Shown: positions 42,287 through 54,947, numbered from the stretch's first letter. The stretch: 64,000 nt of DNA from Wurfbainia villosa (GCA_025175895.1 CM045987.1:33196113-33260112); one strand, 5' to 3'. Notes: generated by a model not told the origin, from the sequence alone. Program-made: numbers and translations.

Positions 42287-44153
42287 TGTTAGTTATAGCC
42301 CTAGAGCCAATCATGTGATGGTTGAAAAGGGAACATTTTGTATCATATTCAATAAAGGAAAAGGATTGGTTATTATATTTACATCTTGCTTGTGCCAGCT
42401 AAATTAAATATAATAATGCCCTAGAAAAGTAGGTTCTTATCTACAGCACATCAATTGGCAGAATTGATTATGAGAGGCTGTAGAGAACACTTTCCTAAAT
42501 GTTCCTAGTCAAGTATTAATATGCAAGGGCAATATTAATACATAAAGACTAGCATGTAGGTCGATTGATGACTTGATCTCACAAGTCATGGATATATGAT
42601 ATCAAGTTGACACATGGGTATATATTAGAGAATATATACTGAACTGACCCGCCATGAGAAAGTTTCATGGATCGTTATATGAGTGTCATAAACTTTCTCA
42701 TGTGACTATTGGTATGAATAGTCCTCGAACCTGAAGTCACTATGGTTCCCTACATAAGGAATTATGTACTTTGGTATCGTCAAACGTCACCCGTAACAGG
42801 GTGGACCATAAAGGCGATTACTGGGTATATAACAAATTATGCGGAGGGATGTGAGTGATGTAGATGGGATCTATCCCTCTCATATGACGAGAGTGATATC
42901 GATGGGCCCCTTGATTGAGTAGAACTACTAAAACGCATGGCCATGCTCAAATGAGTCAATATGAGATATTGAGCTCATTTGTTTGAGTTAGTTTACTCAG
43001 GGATCAAGAAACACATAGATTGATCGAGGATGACACGGTTTATGCCTCATTGGTCAATCTGATATCAAGGATAGAAGGACACGGTCATACATTATAGTAG
43101 TCACGGAAAGGTTAGTCGGATCTTGACTTATTTCGTAACTTGGGTAGCAATGATGTATTGCTAGATGTCGCTCATTGCTTGTGTATCTAAAAGAGTTTAG
43201 ATCCACTGCCAACGTTATGAGAGCCTATAGGGTCACACACAAAGAGCATGATGATTAGAAGAATTAGTGCATTCTAGTTTGACTAGAATAATTTGGGAAT
43301 AAGCTTAAGTACAAAATGGTTTTTGGACTTTAAGCTTAATGAGAATTTTAGCTTATTGATTTAATGAGATTAATTCAATATGTTACCTTATTGATTTAAT
43401 GAGATTAATTCAATATGATAACATAAGCTTATTGAATTAATAAGATTAATTCAACATGCATGAATGCCACACAAGCATGCCACCTAAGCTAGATAAGGTG
43501 GGCTTATTGAATTAATAAGATTAATTCAACATGCATGAATGCCACACAAGCATGCCACATAATCATGCCACCTAAGCTAGATAAGGTGGAAGGAGACAAA
43601 GTGGTTTTTGTCTCCTTAAAGTGGCCGGCCAAACAAGGTGTCTCAATGCAATGGATTGCATTGAATGGTAGGAGGTGAAAGGGTTTTTCCAACCCTATAA
43701 AAGACTCCATGGAGTGGCCGGCCAAAGGTGGATTGTGGTTGTGTGAGAGCTTGAGAGCTTGGTGGAAGCTTTGGTTGTGTGGTTTTGTGAGTGTAGGCTA
43801 GCAAGAAGAGTAGTCTTCTTCTTCCCTTCTCTTTTTCCCTAGCTTCCTCTCCTTTAGGGACTTCTCTAGCAAGAAGTAAAGGAGAGTCCTTCTAGTTTTT
43901 CTTTTGTGAGACAAGAGCTTGCTCGTGTGGATACGTATAGAGGCATGGACATTTGAACGTGCTAAAGATCCAACAAACCAAAAGAAAAATCGGGATTAAC
44001 AAGGGCACGCAACAAAGGTAATCCTCTCCTATAAGATAGGTTTGGTTTTAGAGAAATTTATTTTGTACGAGGTTTTCTTTCGCAAGGATCACTAGGAAGG
44101 GATCCTAATTTTTTCGTTGCGCATATGCTATTTGGCATATAGAAATCCCTACA
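42287..44153 (+). repeat. H 5' LTR
   Basis: TGTTAGTTATAGCCC to AAATCCCTACA. A tandem duplication of about 75-85 bp (GAATTAATAAGATTAATTC through CTAGATAAGGTGG) lies at 43431-43590, preceded by two CTTATTGATTTAATGAG units. The TATAAAAGAC at 43687-43696 is a likely TATA box. Confidence 0.92.
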
Positions 44154-44154
44154 G

Positions 44155-44166
44155 TGGTATCAGAGC
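44155..44166 (+). other. Primer-binding site of H
   Basis: TGGTATCAGAGC, a perfect initiator tRNA-Met match, one base after the LTR end. Confidence 0.9.
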
Positions 44167-45364
44167 CACTTGCGAAAGATCGTATAAAAATAGTTTTTCT
44201 CTATTTTATATATGATATAGAAGTAGGATGAATTTTATTATGAGTTGATAATTGCATTAGCAAATTTCAAACATAATAAAATATCCGATGTCTTTTAAAA
44301 GTTAAAATTGACATGGTGCATGGTTATGGCCTAGTCCCAAAAAGTTTGTGATTGTGTGTTGTAATTCTTAATACGGCCTGCGTGTCGTGCCTTTCTCCTA
44401 AAATTCTTGTTGTAAAATTAGCTTTAGACTCGAATGTAACTCGAGTATTTCTCCTTTTGTAATATACAACAAAGATGGAGGGTCCATTGGAAGATAATGT
44501 TACAAGGAGGAAGTCAACAACACAAGACAACCAAAAGGAAGCACTTGGGAGAAGATGCTATCCCTAGGTTGACCAATCAATCTTCTCATTGGCTTGAGAA
44601 GATTGTAGAATAAGGGCCATAACCATGACACACTTAGTTTAACTTGTATGTGATGCATGTTAATTTAGCTTATATGTGATGTATGCTAATATGTATGTGA
44701 TGCATGTTTAAGTTTATATCTTAATAAGTCAAATACGATATGCCTACTAAAGTTTGGTACTCACTACTTCCTCGATCATTTGTTATTGGGTACAAAGCAA
44801 AGCAATGCATTTTATCTTGGAAGAGTGCGAGTGGACAATCGTGATGTCCCGCTATCAAACTTGGTTAAGACTTAATTAAGTTTTTCTTAATTAGTTAAGA
44901 AAGTAGAGGCATATATTAGCTTTGAGCATAAGTTTTAAAATTAGTTTTATGTGATTTTCGAACATCAGCTTTGTCTTAGAAGTGGTCGCTGTTCGATATC
45001 CAAGAAGTCCTCGTCCTCGCCATACCGAAGTCGTTTAGGAATAAACACTAAACTAATCTAAACTTAACCAAAGCTATTAAAGAGTTACATCAGATGTAAT
45101 TGGCAAAAGATTGCCTACCTAATCATACTACATCTTGGGCGATTAGCCAAAGCTAACTCAAGACGAATTATGATGTGGATCTTTATCCCATATAAATTTA
45201 TAGCTGAATAGTAGCTAATGATGTAAGCGAAAAGTGTTTGCCTACATCAATGATTAGCTCATATCAAAGCTATGAGAATTTAGTGGGAGCCTCATTTAAT
45301 TAAAGGCCTAATTAAATGACTTAGGTATGATACTTAATTTTGCATTTTATTGTTGTAGATCACC
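44167..45364 (+). other. Leader of H, non-coding
   Basis: No gene. Short repeats TATGTGATGCATGTTAA and variants occur at 44645-44710. The remainder is AT-rich up to the gag ATG. Confidence 0.7.
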
Positions 45365-46107
45365 ATGTCATCTACACACCCCCTCAACTTGCGATCTGTC
45401 CTTGAGAAGGACAAGCTCAATGGAGCGAACTTTCTTGACTGGTATAGGAACTTGAGGATTATCCTCAAGCAAGAACGCAAACTGTATGTCCTAGAGCAGT
45501 CTACCCCTGAAATACCGCTCGCGCCACTCGTCTTTGAAAAAGATGCTTATAAGAAGCATCAAGATGACGATTAGACGTGTCATGCCTTATGCTTGCAACC
45601 ATGAACTCGAGCTGGAAGCAACATGAGAACATGGATGCCTATGATATGGTTGAGCATTTGAAACAACTATATCAAGGACAAGCCAGGCACGAGCGTTTTG
45701 AAGTGTCTAAGGCTCTTTTTGCATGCAAGATGCAAGAAGGAACACCTGTAGGAACTCACGTACTTAAAATGATTGGGTACGTTGAGAACCTTGAAAGACT
45801 AGGTTTTCCACTGAGCCAAGAATTGGCAACCGATGTTATCCTGCAATCGTTGCCGGAAGCATATAATCAATTCATCATGAATTATAACATGAATGAAATT
45901 GATAAACCTTTGCCTGAGATTCTCAGCATGTTAAGAACTGCTGAACCGAATCTCAAAAAGAAAGTTAGTAACGTACTAATGGTCAAGAAGGGCAAAGGTA
46001 AGCGCAAAACCCAAGCCAAAGGCAAGGCCAATTCATCCACTTCAAAGGGTAAAGGTAAAGTACCTGAGGGACACTGGAAGCGGAACTGCAAAGTCTACCT
46101 TGAGTAA
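45365..46107 (+). pseudogene. gag: H gag, with stop and half a zinc knuckle
   Basis: The ATG at 45365 starts MSSTHPLNLRSVLEKDKLNG, followed by NFLDWYRNLRIIL. TAG at 45572 breaks the frame; the next open stretch, 45577-46107, carries the UBN2-type core (HLKQLYQGQARHERFEVSK, then YNQFIMNYNMNEIDKPLPEI) and a Lys/Gly-rich tail. The knuckle reads only GHWKRNC: the first CxxC is missing, apparently by a short deletion, so nucleic-acid binding would be lost. Confidence 0.88.
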
Positions 46108-47569
46108 GTAAAGAATAAAAGAAGTGGGACTTCTGCCTCAGGTATACACGTTATAGAAGTTAATCTATCTATTTCTTCTACATGGGTATTAGATACCGGA
46201 TGTGCATCTCACATTTGTACTAATGTGCAGGGACTGAGAAATAGTAGACTAATGGCAAAGGGCGAAGTGGACCTACGAGTAGGCAATGGCGCAAAAGTTG
46301 CTGCTGTAGCTGTAGGAACATATTCCTTGTCTTTGCCCACTGGGCTTATCTTAGAACTAGAGGAGTGCTTATATGTACCTGCATTGACAAAGAACATAAT
46401 TTTTGTATCTTGTTTAGACAAGAAAAACTTTTCTTTTATAATAAAGGACAAATGTTGTTCCATTTATTTGAATGAAATGTTCTATTGTAATGCACCACTT
46501 ATGAATGGTCTCTATGTTCTAGATTTAGAAAACCCAATATATAACGAAATATTAAACGGTTCAAATCGAATGATTTGAACCAAACATATCTCCGCATCGC
46601 CGCCTAGGGTCACATAAATGAAAAACGATATCCCAACTCCATAAAGATGGATTATTGGACTCATTTGATTTTGAATCATATGAGGTATGCGAATCTTGTC
46701 TTTTAGGAAAGATGACTAAAACTCCATTTAGTGGACATGGCGAGAGAGCGACGGACTTGTTAGGACTCATACATACTGATGTATGTGGCCCTTTCAATGT
46801 CGGCCGGAGGAGGCTATAAATACTTTATTACTTTCGCGATGATATGAGTAGATTGGCTACTTATATTTGATGAGACATAAGTCTAATCCTTTGAAAAGTT
46901 CAAAGCATTCAAGAATGAAGTACAAAACCAACTTGGTAAGCGTGATAAGCTACTTCGATCGAGATCGAGGTGGTGAATACCTTAGTCAAGAGTTTTGTGA
47001 TCACTGAGTGTGGGATAATATCCCAACTCACTCCACCGAACACCACATGGAATGGTGTATCCGAGAGGAGAAATCGTACTCTATTAGATATGGTACGATC
47101 AATGATGAGCCGACCCGATCTACCTACTTCCTTTTGGGGACTAGCTCTAGAGACCACTTTCACACTTAATCGCGTCCCATCAAAAGTCAGAGAAAAGACA
47201 CCATATACGATATGGACCGAAGAGTCCCAAAATGTCTTTTATAAAGATTTGAGTTGTGAAGCTTATGTAAGACGCCAAGTCTTAGATAAACTAGGACCCA
47301 AATCGATAAGTGTTATTTCAGAGGATATCCCAAGGAAACTAAGGGATATTACTTTTACAATCCCACACTTGGCAAGGTGTTTGTTGAAATGCTGTCTTCT
47401 AGAAAGAGAATTTATTTCTAGAAAAACTAGTGGGAGTAAAATTCATCTTGAAGAAGTTCAAGATGACGATAACACTAAGGCTTCGATGGAAAATGAACAG
47501 GAACCACAAAGTGTTGTGGATGAGGAAAGTGTTGCCCAAAGAGTTGTGGAACAAACACTGCTCAAGTAG
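46108..47569 (+). pseudogene. pol: H protease and integrase, frameshifted
   Basis: 46180-46210 encodes the protease motif WVLDTGCASHIC. The open frame 46225-46578 continues (LRVGNGAKVAAVAVGTYSL). After a stop at 46576 the pre-integrase region is shifted. Integrase fragments include DLLGLIHTDVCGPF-like sequence near 46755-46800 in another frame, and 46970-47569 with WNGVSERRNRTLLDMVRSMM and KTPYTIWTE. Several small insertions and deletions separate them. Confidence 0.85.
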
Positions 47570-47628
47570 ACCAACCTCTTCGTAGATCTGATAGGATCCG
47601 TCGTCAACCCGAGAGATATTCTTTTCTC

Positions 47629-49221
47629 TTGACTGACAATGGTGATGTATTGCTTGTCGATCTTGACGAGCCTACATCCTATCAAGAAGCTATGATGAGC
47701 CCAGATTCCGAGAAATGGCTAGAGGCCATGAGATCTGAAATGGAATCCATGTACACTAACCAAGTATGGACCTTGGTTGATCCACCTGAAGGGGTAAAAC
47801 CCATTGGGTGTAAGTGGGTCTTTAAAGTAAAGACTGACATGGATGGTAATAAGCATACCTATAAAGGTAGATTGGTGGCGAAAGGATTCAAACAAATTCA
47901 TGGTATTGACTATGATGAAACCTTTTCACCAGTTGCGATGCTTAAATCCATTCGGATCATACTTGCTATTGCAGCCTACCACGATTATGAGATCTGGCAG
48001 ATGGATGTCAAAACCGCTCAATGGAAAGCTACTCGAGGATGTGTACATGACACACCGAGGGTTTTGAAGATCCAAAGCATCCCGAAAGGTATGCAAACCG
48101 CAAAGGTCCATTTATGGACTAAAGCAAGCCTCTCGGCCGGAATCTTCGATTCGATGATGCAATCAAGGAGTTTGGTTTCATCAAGAATGAAGATGAACCT
48201 TGTGTCTACAAGAGAAATAGTGGAGCACAGCTTGTATTTCTTGTCTTGTATGTAGATGACATACTTCTCATCGGAAATGATATTCCCTCACCCACCAGTG
48301 AAGATGTGGTTAGGGAATTGTTTCTCGATGAAAGACTTAGGTGAAGTCGCTTATATTCTAGGCATCAAGATCTATAGAGATAGATCTAAAAGATTACTTG
48401 GCCTAAGTCGAGTACATACATAGATAAAGTGCTAGATCGCTTTGCTATGCAAAATTCCAAGAAAGGATTTCGCTTTATCACATGGTGTGAGTCTTTCGAA
48501 GACTCAATGTCCCTCTTCTAAGGAGGAGAGAGATCGCATGGATAAGATCCCTTATGCATCTGCCATAGGGTCTATCATGTACGCCATGCTTTGTACTCGT
48601 CCTGACGTCTCGTATGCTTTGAGCATGACGAGTAGATACCAGTCGGATCTAGGTGAAAGTCACTGGATAGCAGTCAAAAATATTCTTAAATACTTACGAA
48701 GAACGAAAGAATATTTCCTGATATTCGAGGCAATGAGGAGCTAGTCAGAAGGGTTACGTGATGCAAGCTTCCAAATGCATAAGGATGACTATAGATCGTA
48801 ATCGGGTACGTGTTTTGCTCGAATGGTGGAGCCGTGAGGAAGAGTTCAAAGCAGACACAGCTTGATTCTACAATGTAGCGAGTATATTGCGTGCCGATGC
48901 AAAGAAAGGAGGTCGCTTTGGCTCCGCAAGTTTATCAGTGAACTTGGGGTAGTTCCTAGCATTACAGATCCAATAGACCTTTATTGTGACAACAATGGGG
49001 CTATTGCACAGGCTAAGGAACCTCGATCACATCAGCGGACCAAACACATACTGCGGCGCTTCCATCTCATTCGAGAGATCATCGATAGAGGAGATGTGAG
49101 GATATACAGAGTACCGACAGAAGCTAACATCGCAGATCCATTGACCAAGGCTTTGGCACAGAGGAAGCATGATGGTCACATTAGGTCACTAGGTATTAGA
49201 TATCATAGTGATTGGTACTAG
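47629..49221 (+). pseudogene. pol: H reverse transcriptase and RNase H, frameshifted
   Basis: 47629-48255 is RT: WLEAMRSEMESMYTNQVW, then GCKWVFKVKTDMDGN, YDETFSPVAMLKSIR, and MDVKTA. The frame then shifts, with a short deletion in the AFLNGKLLED region. YVDD is at 48249-48260. 48442-48744 has PYASAIGSIMYAMLC. 48862-49221 is RNase H with LYCDNNGAIAQAKEPRSH, then RTKHILRRFHLIREI and ADPLTKAL, ending at TAG before the polypurine tract. The end of pol is well preserved. Confidence 0.88.
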
Positions 49222-49235
49222 TGCTAGTGGGAGAT

Positions 49236-51112
49236 TGTTAGTTATAGCCCTAGAGCCAATCATGTGATGGTTGAAAAGGGAACATTTTGTATCATATTCA
49301 ATAAAGGCAAAGGATTGGTTATTATATTTACATCTTGCTTGTGCCAGCTAAATTAAATATAATAATGCCCTAGAAAAGTAGGTTCTTATCTACAGCACAT
49401 CAATCGCGTAATTGATTATGAGGTCAGAGAGAACACTTTCCTAAATGTTCCTAGTCAAGTATTAATATGCAAGGGCAATATTAATACATAAAGACTAGCA
49501 TGTAGGTCGATTGATGACTTGATCTCATAAGTCATGGATATATGATATCAAGTTGACACATGGGTATATATTAGAGAATATATACTGAACTGACCCGCCA
49601 TGAGAAAGTTTCATGGATCGTTATATGAGTGTCATAAACTTTCTCATGTGACTATTGGTATGAATAGTCCTCGAACCTGAAGTCACTACGGTTCCCTACA
49701 TAAGGAATTATGTACTTTGGTATCGTCAAACGTCACCCGTAATAGGGTGGACCATAAAGGCGATTACTGGGTATATAACAAATTATGCGGAGGGATGTGA
49801 GTGATGTAGATGGGATCTATCCCTCTCATATGACGAGAGTGATATCGGTGGGCCCCTTGATTGAGTAGAACTACTAAAACGCATGGTCATGCTCAAATGA
49901 GTCAATATGAGATATTGAGCTCATTTGTTTGAGTTAGTTTACTCAGGGATCAAGAAACACATAGATTGATCGAGGATGACACGGTCTATGCCTCATTGGT
50001 CAATCTGATATCAAGGATAGAAGGACACGACCATACATTATAGTAGTCACGGAAAGGTTAGTCGGATCTTGACTTATTTCGTAACTTGGGTAGCAATGAT
50101 GTATTGCTAGATGCCGCTCATTGCTTGTGTATCTAAAAGAGTTTATATCCACTGCCAACGTTATGAGAGTCTATAGGGTCACACACAAAGAGCATGATGA
50201 TTAGAAGAATTAGTGCATTCTAGTTTGACTAGAATAATTTGGGAATAAGCTTAAGTACAAAATGGTTTTTGGACTTTAAGCTTAATGAGAATTTTAGCTT
50301 ATTGATTTAATGAGATTAATTCAATATGTTACCTTATTGATTTAATGAGATTAATTCAATATGATAACATAAGCTTATTGAATTAATAAGATTAATTCAA
50401 CATGCATGAATGCCACACAAGCATGCCACATAAGCATGCCACCTAAGCTAGATAAGGTGGGCTTATTGAATTAATAAGATTAATTCAACATGCATGAATG
50501 CCACACAAGCATGCCACATAATCAGGCCACCTAAGCTAGATAAGGTGGAAGGAGACAAAGTGGTTTTTGTCTCCTTAAAGTGGCCGGCCAAACAAGGTGT
50601 CTCAATGCAATGGATTGCATTGAATGGTAGGAGGTGAAAGGGTTTTTCCAACCCTATAAAAGACTCCATGGAGTGGCCGGCCAAAGGTGGATTGTGGTTG
50701 TGTGAGAGCTTGAGAGCTTGGTGGAAGCTTTGGTTGTGTGGTTTTGTGAGTGTAGGCTAGCAAGAAGAGTAGTCTTCTTCTTCCCTTCTCTTTTTCCCTA
50801 GCTTCCTCTCCTTTAGGGACTTCTCTAGCAAGAAGTAAAGGAGAGCCCTTCTAGTTTTTCTTTTGTGAGACAAGAGCTTGCTCGTGTGGATACGTATAGA
50901 GGCACGGACATTTGAACGTGCTAAAGATCCAACAAACCAAAAGGAAAACCGGGATTAACAAGGGCACGCAACAAAGGTAATCCTCTCCTATAAGATAGGT
51001 TTGGTTTTAGAGAAATTTATTTTGTACGAGGTTTTCTTTCGCAAGGATCACTAGGAAGGGATCCTAATTTTTCCGTTGCGCATATGCTATTTGGCATATA
51101 GAAATCCCTACA
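49236..51112 (+). repeat. H 3' LTR
   Basis: Almost identical to 42287-44153. Differences include a short extra CATAAGCATGCCAC in the tandem duplication region and a local scrambled stretch at about 49400-49430. Confidence 0.92.
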
Positions 51113-51202
51113 GAGATAGCTCCTGGGAAACTAACTCGGATAGCACAGCAGTTGGAGGTAAAGGAAGAACTTATTTCCTGCCTACAAAGAAATGAAGATA
51201 TC
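51113..51202 (+). pseudogene. pol: G pol fragment between H and I
   Basis: 90 bases encoding the region just before the Tat RT (a TRIAQQLEVKEELISC segment). It is open and in phase with the flanking pieces at both target duplications. It is the spacer between two separate insertions. Confidence 0.8.
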
Positions 51203-52865
51203 TGTTAGTAATAAGCCCTAGAGCTAATTATGTGATAATTGACTAGGGACTTTTTGTATCATATTCTATTAATAATAAAGGCAAAGTTTGATTATTATAT
51301 TTACTTCATGCTTGTGCCAGCTGAATAAATATAATAATACCCTAGAAAGTAGGTTCTTATCTACAATATATCAATTGGTAGAATTGATTGTGAGAAGCTA
51401 TAGAGAACACTATTCTTAAATATTTCTAGTCAAGTATTAATATACAAGGGCAATATTAATACATTGAGACTAGCATGTAGGTCAATTGATGATTTAATCT
51501 CACAGGTCATGGATATGTGATATCATATTGACACATGGATATATATTAGAGAATATATATTGAATTGACCCGCCATGAGAAAGTTTCATGGATCGTTATA
51601 TGAGTGTCATAAACTTTCTCATGTGACTATTAGTATGAATAATCCTTAGACATGAAATCACTACGGTTCCCTACATAAGGAGTTATGTACTTTGGTATCG
51701 TCAAACGTCACCCGTAATAGAGTGGACTATAAAGGTGATCACTGGGTATGTAATAAATTATGCGGAGGGATGTGAGTGATATAGATGGGATATATCCCTC
51801 CCATATGACAAGAGTGATATCTTTAGGCCTCTTAATAGAGTAGGACCACGAAATTTATGATCATGCCCAAATGAGTCAATATGAGATATTGAGCTCATTT
51901 GTTTGAGTGAGTCTACTTGGGGATCAAGAAACACAAAGATTGATAAGAGGATGACATGGTATATACCTCATTGATCAATCTAGATATCAAGGATAGAAGG
52001 ACAAGTTCTACAAGATAAAAGTTATAGAAAAGTTTTGTCCGATCTTGACATTTTCGTAACTTGAGTAGCAATGATGTATTATTAGATACCGCTCATCGCT
52101 TATGTTTCTAAAGTGGTTTAGAGACATTGCCAATGTTATGAAAACCTATAGTGTCACACACAAAGAACATGTTATTTTGGAGATGAGGTTCATTTTAGTT
52201 TGACTAAATGAACCATTAGGCATTGAATTGGAATCATTGAGTTAGACTCATTGAAAGGGTTGGATTTGAGTTAGACTCAAATTATATGATTGAATTTGAG
52301 TTGGGCTTAAATTGATTTTATTTGAGTTGGACTCAAATCAATTTGAATGGTATGAATTCATCATGCATGATTAATGTGGATTAATCATGCATTGAAGAGG
52401 GAAAACCAATAGATCACTATCCAGTCAGCCATGTCTATTGGCCACTCAGCAATACATGCAACTGAACGAAACCAAGGGTTGAATGAAACCTTTCATATTC
52501 ATGGGATGAATATAAAAAGGGGGCTTTGGATCATGATGAGATCTAGTAGAGATTGCCTTTGTTTTCCCTTCTTCTTCTTCTTGGCCAAAATTCTCTCTTG
52601 GCCTAGCCCCTTTTGTGGTGTTGCTAGCACAACCTTTCTCCAAAAGAGTGTTCGTGTGGATACCATAGAGGCACAAACACTTGAATGTGCAAGAGGTTCG
52701 GCGAACCGTGGACGAGCGGGATAGACTAAGGGTACGCATCAAAGGTATACCCTATAGGATAGGGCTTTTTGATCTATACTTTGTATGAGTTTTCTTTCGC
52801 ATGTATCGCTCAAGGGATCCTTTTTCTGTTGTGATTTTATTGTCTATTGCATAGGATTCCCAACA
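51203..52865 (+). mobile_element. Element I: copia solo LTR related to H
   Basis: 1663 bp, TGTTAGTAATAAGCCC to GATTCCCAACA, with exact duplications ATATC at 51198-51202 and 52866-52870. The left two thirds are clearly homologous to the H LTR (for example GTATATATTAGAGAATATAT and the AAAGTTTCATGGATCG block). The right third is different, with GAGTTGGACTCAAAT repeats at 52250-52345. No internal region, so it is a solo LTR from an older sister family. Confidence 0.92.
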
Positions 52866-53626
52866 ATATCTTCGCCAAAGACGTACATGACCTAAGGGGG
52901 ATTGATCCCCGAATTGTCAAGCACCATCTAAACATTATTTGAGGAGTTCGGCCAGTTCAACAGAAGAAGCGGCACTTCGGATCGGAAAAAGACAAGGTTA
53001 TTGCCGAAGAGGCAGATAAGTTGTTGTGGTTGACCACATAAGAAATTCAATTCCCTGAGTGGGTTCAAATGTAATTTTGGTCCCCAAGCCTTCTGGGCAG
53101 TGGAGGATGTGTATTAATTTTCGTGATTTAAATAAAGTCCGCCCTAAAGACTGCTACCCCTTGCCTCGTATTGACCAATTAGTGGATTATATTGTGGGAT
53201 ATAAAGTAGTATCACTTATGGATGCTTATCAGGGGTACCATCAAATCTCATTAGCGCAGGATGATCAAAAGAGGGTTAGCTTTGTAACTGTAGGAGGATT
53301 ATATGCCTATGTGGTGATGCCCTTTGGGTTGAAGAATGCGGGAGCCACTTACCATATGCTTATGGACAAGATATTCACCAAATAAAAGGGCAAGAATGTG
53401 GAAGTGTATGTTAATGATATCCTAGTAAAGTCAAGATTTGCTCGGGAACTGGTGCAAGATCTTAAGGAAACATTTGCTACTCTTAGACGGTACAACATGA
53501 AGTTGAACCTAAAGAAGTGTTTATTCGGGGTGAAGAGTGGGAAGTTCTTGGGATATATTGTAACATAGAAAGGGCTGTAGGCTAATCTTGAGAAGGTACA
53601 GGCAATGGGCAATATGAAGTCAACTA
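52866..53626 (+). pseudogene. pol: G reverse transcriptase N-terminal half, inactive
   Basis: It starts at the I duplication. Frames encode GIDPRIVKHHLNI, a KKRHFGSEKDKVIAEEADKL segment, then from 53059 a 108-codon open stretch VILVPKPSGQWRMCINFRDL, YPLPRIDQLVD, MDAYQGYHQISL and PFGLKNAGATY. The catalytic box at 53407-53418 reads Y-V-N-D: the first Asp of YVDD is Asn (AAT). Stops occur near 52940, 53040, 53383, 53566 and 53578. F enters at 53626. RT would copy the element RNA; this one cannot. Confidence 0.88.
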
Positions 53627-54947
53627 TGTAGGGTGATCGTTGGAACGCTAGAGGGGGGTGCATAGCGTCATACTATACGTCGATGGAAATCGTTCGCGTT
53701 CATCTCTACAAAACTCGTTGTGCATAGTGGAATAATAATAAAAGCAATAACAAAATAAGGCAAACAAGAACACAAGAATATAACGTGGTTCGGAACCGAA
53801 TGGTTCTTACTCCACGAATCGAGCTCTAAAGAGCTCTAGTGATGCACACGCAACCACTAATCAATAATAACTCCTCGACACAAGTCGGAGGTGGAGAAAC
53901 CCCTTACAATTGATTACAACAATAATACAATAAGAATACAAGCAACTATACTAAAATGCAAGTAAAGAAAACTTTACACCGAGCTTTTGAATGCTTGCTT
54001 GCTAAGTTGATCGAGTAGCACTTGGAGACCCTGAATTGCAGCATCAACTCGCCCCAAAACACCTCAAAGAACCTTGGCTTTTTCCTCCTTCACGAGCTCC
54101 ATTTAAAGCTTCTACCTGTGCTAGAAAATGCCGATCAGTCGACTGCTTGGGACCATCAGTCGACTGATGCCACTGTTGTCGTGAGACAACGGCTAGATCC
54201 ACGCTGGAAAAATCCAACGGATCCATCATCAGTCGACTGATTATGACCATTAGTCGACTGATCAAGCCATCACAAGACTGCTGATCGCAACGGTCGAGTG
54301 AGACTCCATTCTGTGCTCCAAAACCTGAGCACCAGTCGACTGATCACACGATCAGTCGACTGATTGGCCAATCAGTCGACTGCCCTCCTCTGGCAGTCGA
54401 CTGCTATGACACTTCCCGCAGTCAAACCCTAGTTGACTCTCACCAGTCGACTGCTATATGGCACCAGTCGACTGGCACACCTCAAACATGAGGTTTTAGC
54501 CCAAGTATGGTTCCCCCATACTTGCTAGACCACCCTTAGCCTAGACCTAAGCCTTCTAGCCACCTCCATCAGCCTCATGCCTCTCGGATCTCTCCAAGTC
54601 ATCCATGACTTGTTCATCCATCGCGCTAGCCTTCAGGTGCTTCCATCGGCTATGTCATGCTAACGGTGTCTACACCGCCAAGGCACATTGGACTTACGTC
54701 GCTAAGACTCTGCTTGGACTTTACACCGCCAACCATTGGACTTATGCTACCAGGACTCCCGCTTGGACTTTCCATGCCAAGACCCATGCTTGGACTTTTC
54801 CTTGCATGTTGGACTTTTCCTGCCAAGACTCATGCTTGGACTTTCCCATGACAATTACATTGTCATATGTTTTTGTCAAACATCAAAACATCTTTCGAGT
54901 CAAGCTCGAGTCCTAGTCAATTGTGACCTGGGACAATTGCACCAACA
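53627..54947 (-). repeat. F 3' LTR
   Basis: 1321 bp. The palindrome island at 54125-54480 has nine exact CAGTCGACTG and one TAGTCGACTG. The hairpin GTTGTC/GACAAC lies at about 54175-54191. The minisatellite (54660-54850) has fewer units than in the 5' LTR, which accounts for most of the 143-bp length difference. Confidence 0.93.
54125..54480. repeat. CAGTCGACTG island, F 3' LTR
   Basis: Best preserved island in the window. The decamer is its own reverse complement. Copies are usually preceded by AT or AC and followed by AT, CT or CC, so the wider word is often ATCAGTCGACTGAT, itself a 14-bp palindrome. Spacing is irregular (about 15-70 bp). Confidence 0.93.

Larger units (their letters stand above)
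42287..51112 (+). mobile_element. Element H: full-length Ty1/copia retrotransposon
   Basis: 5' LTR 42287-44153, primer site 44155, leader to 45364, gag-pol 45365-49221, polypurine tract GTGGGAGAT before 49236, and 3' LTR 49236-51112. Target duplication GAGAT at 42282-42286 and 51113-51117. LTRs are nearly identical (1867 and 1877 bp), so the insertion is recent. The coding region nevertheless has several frameshifts and a damaged zinc knuckle. Removing H keeps G's reading frame. Confidence 0.94.

Noticed and set aside
42287..42414. Extension of the G frame at 42183 to 42407
   Set aside because: The last 40 codons are LTR sequence of H; the real G frame continues at 51113.
43504..43725. 73-codon minus-strand frame, repeated at 50463-50684
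   Set aside because: It occurs in both H LTRs at the tandem duplication, and is explained by LTR identity and not by a gene pair.
54022..54265. Short open frames over the F palindrome islands and around 59000
   Set aside because: They fall in LTR sequence, contain translated palindromes (QSTD words) and are not shared in frame by other copies.
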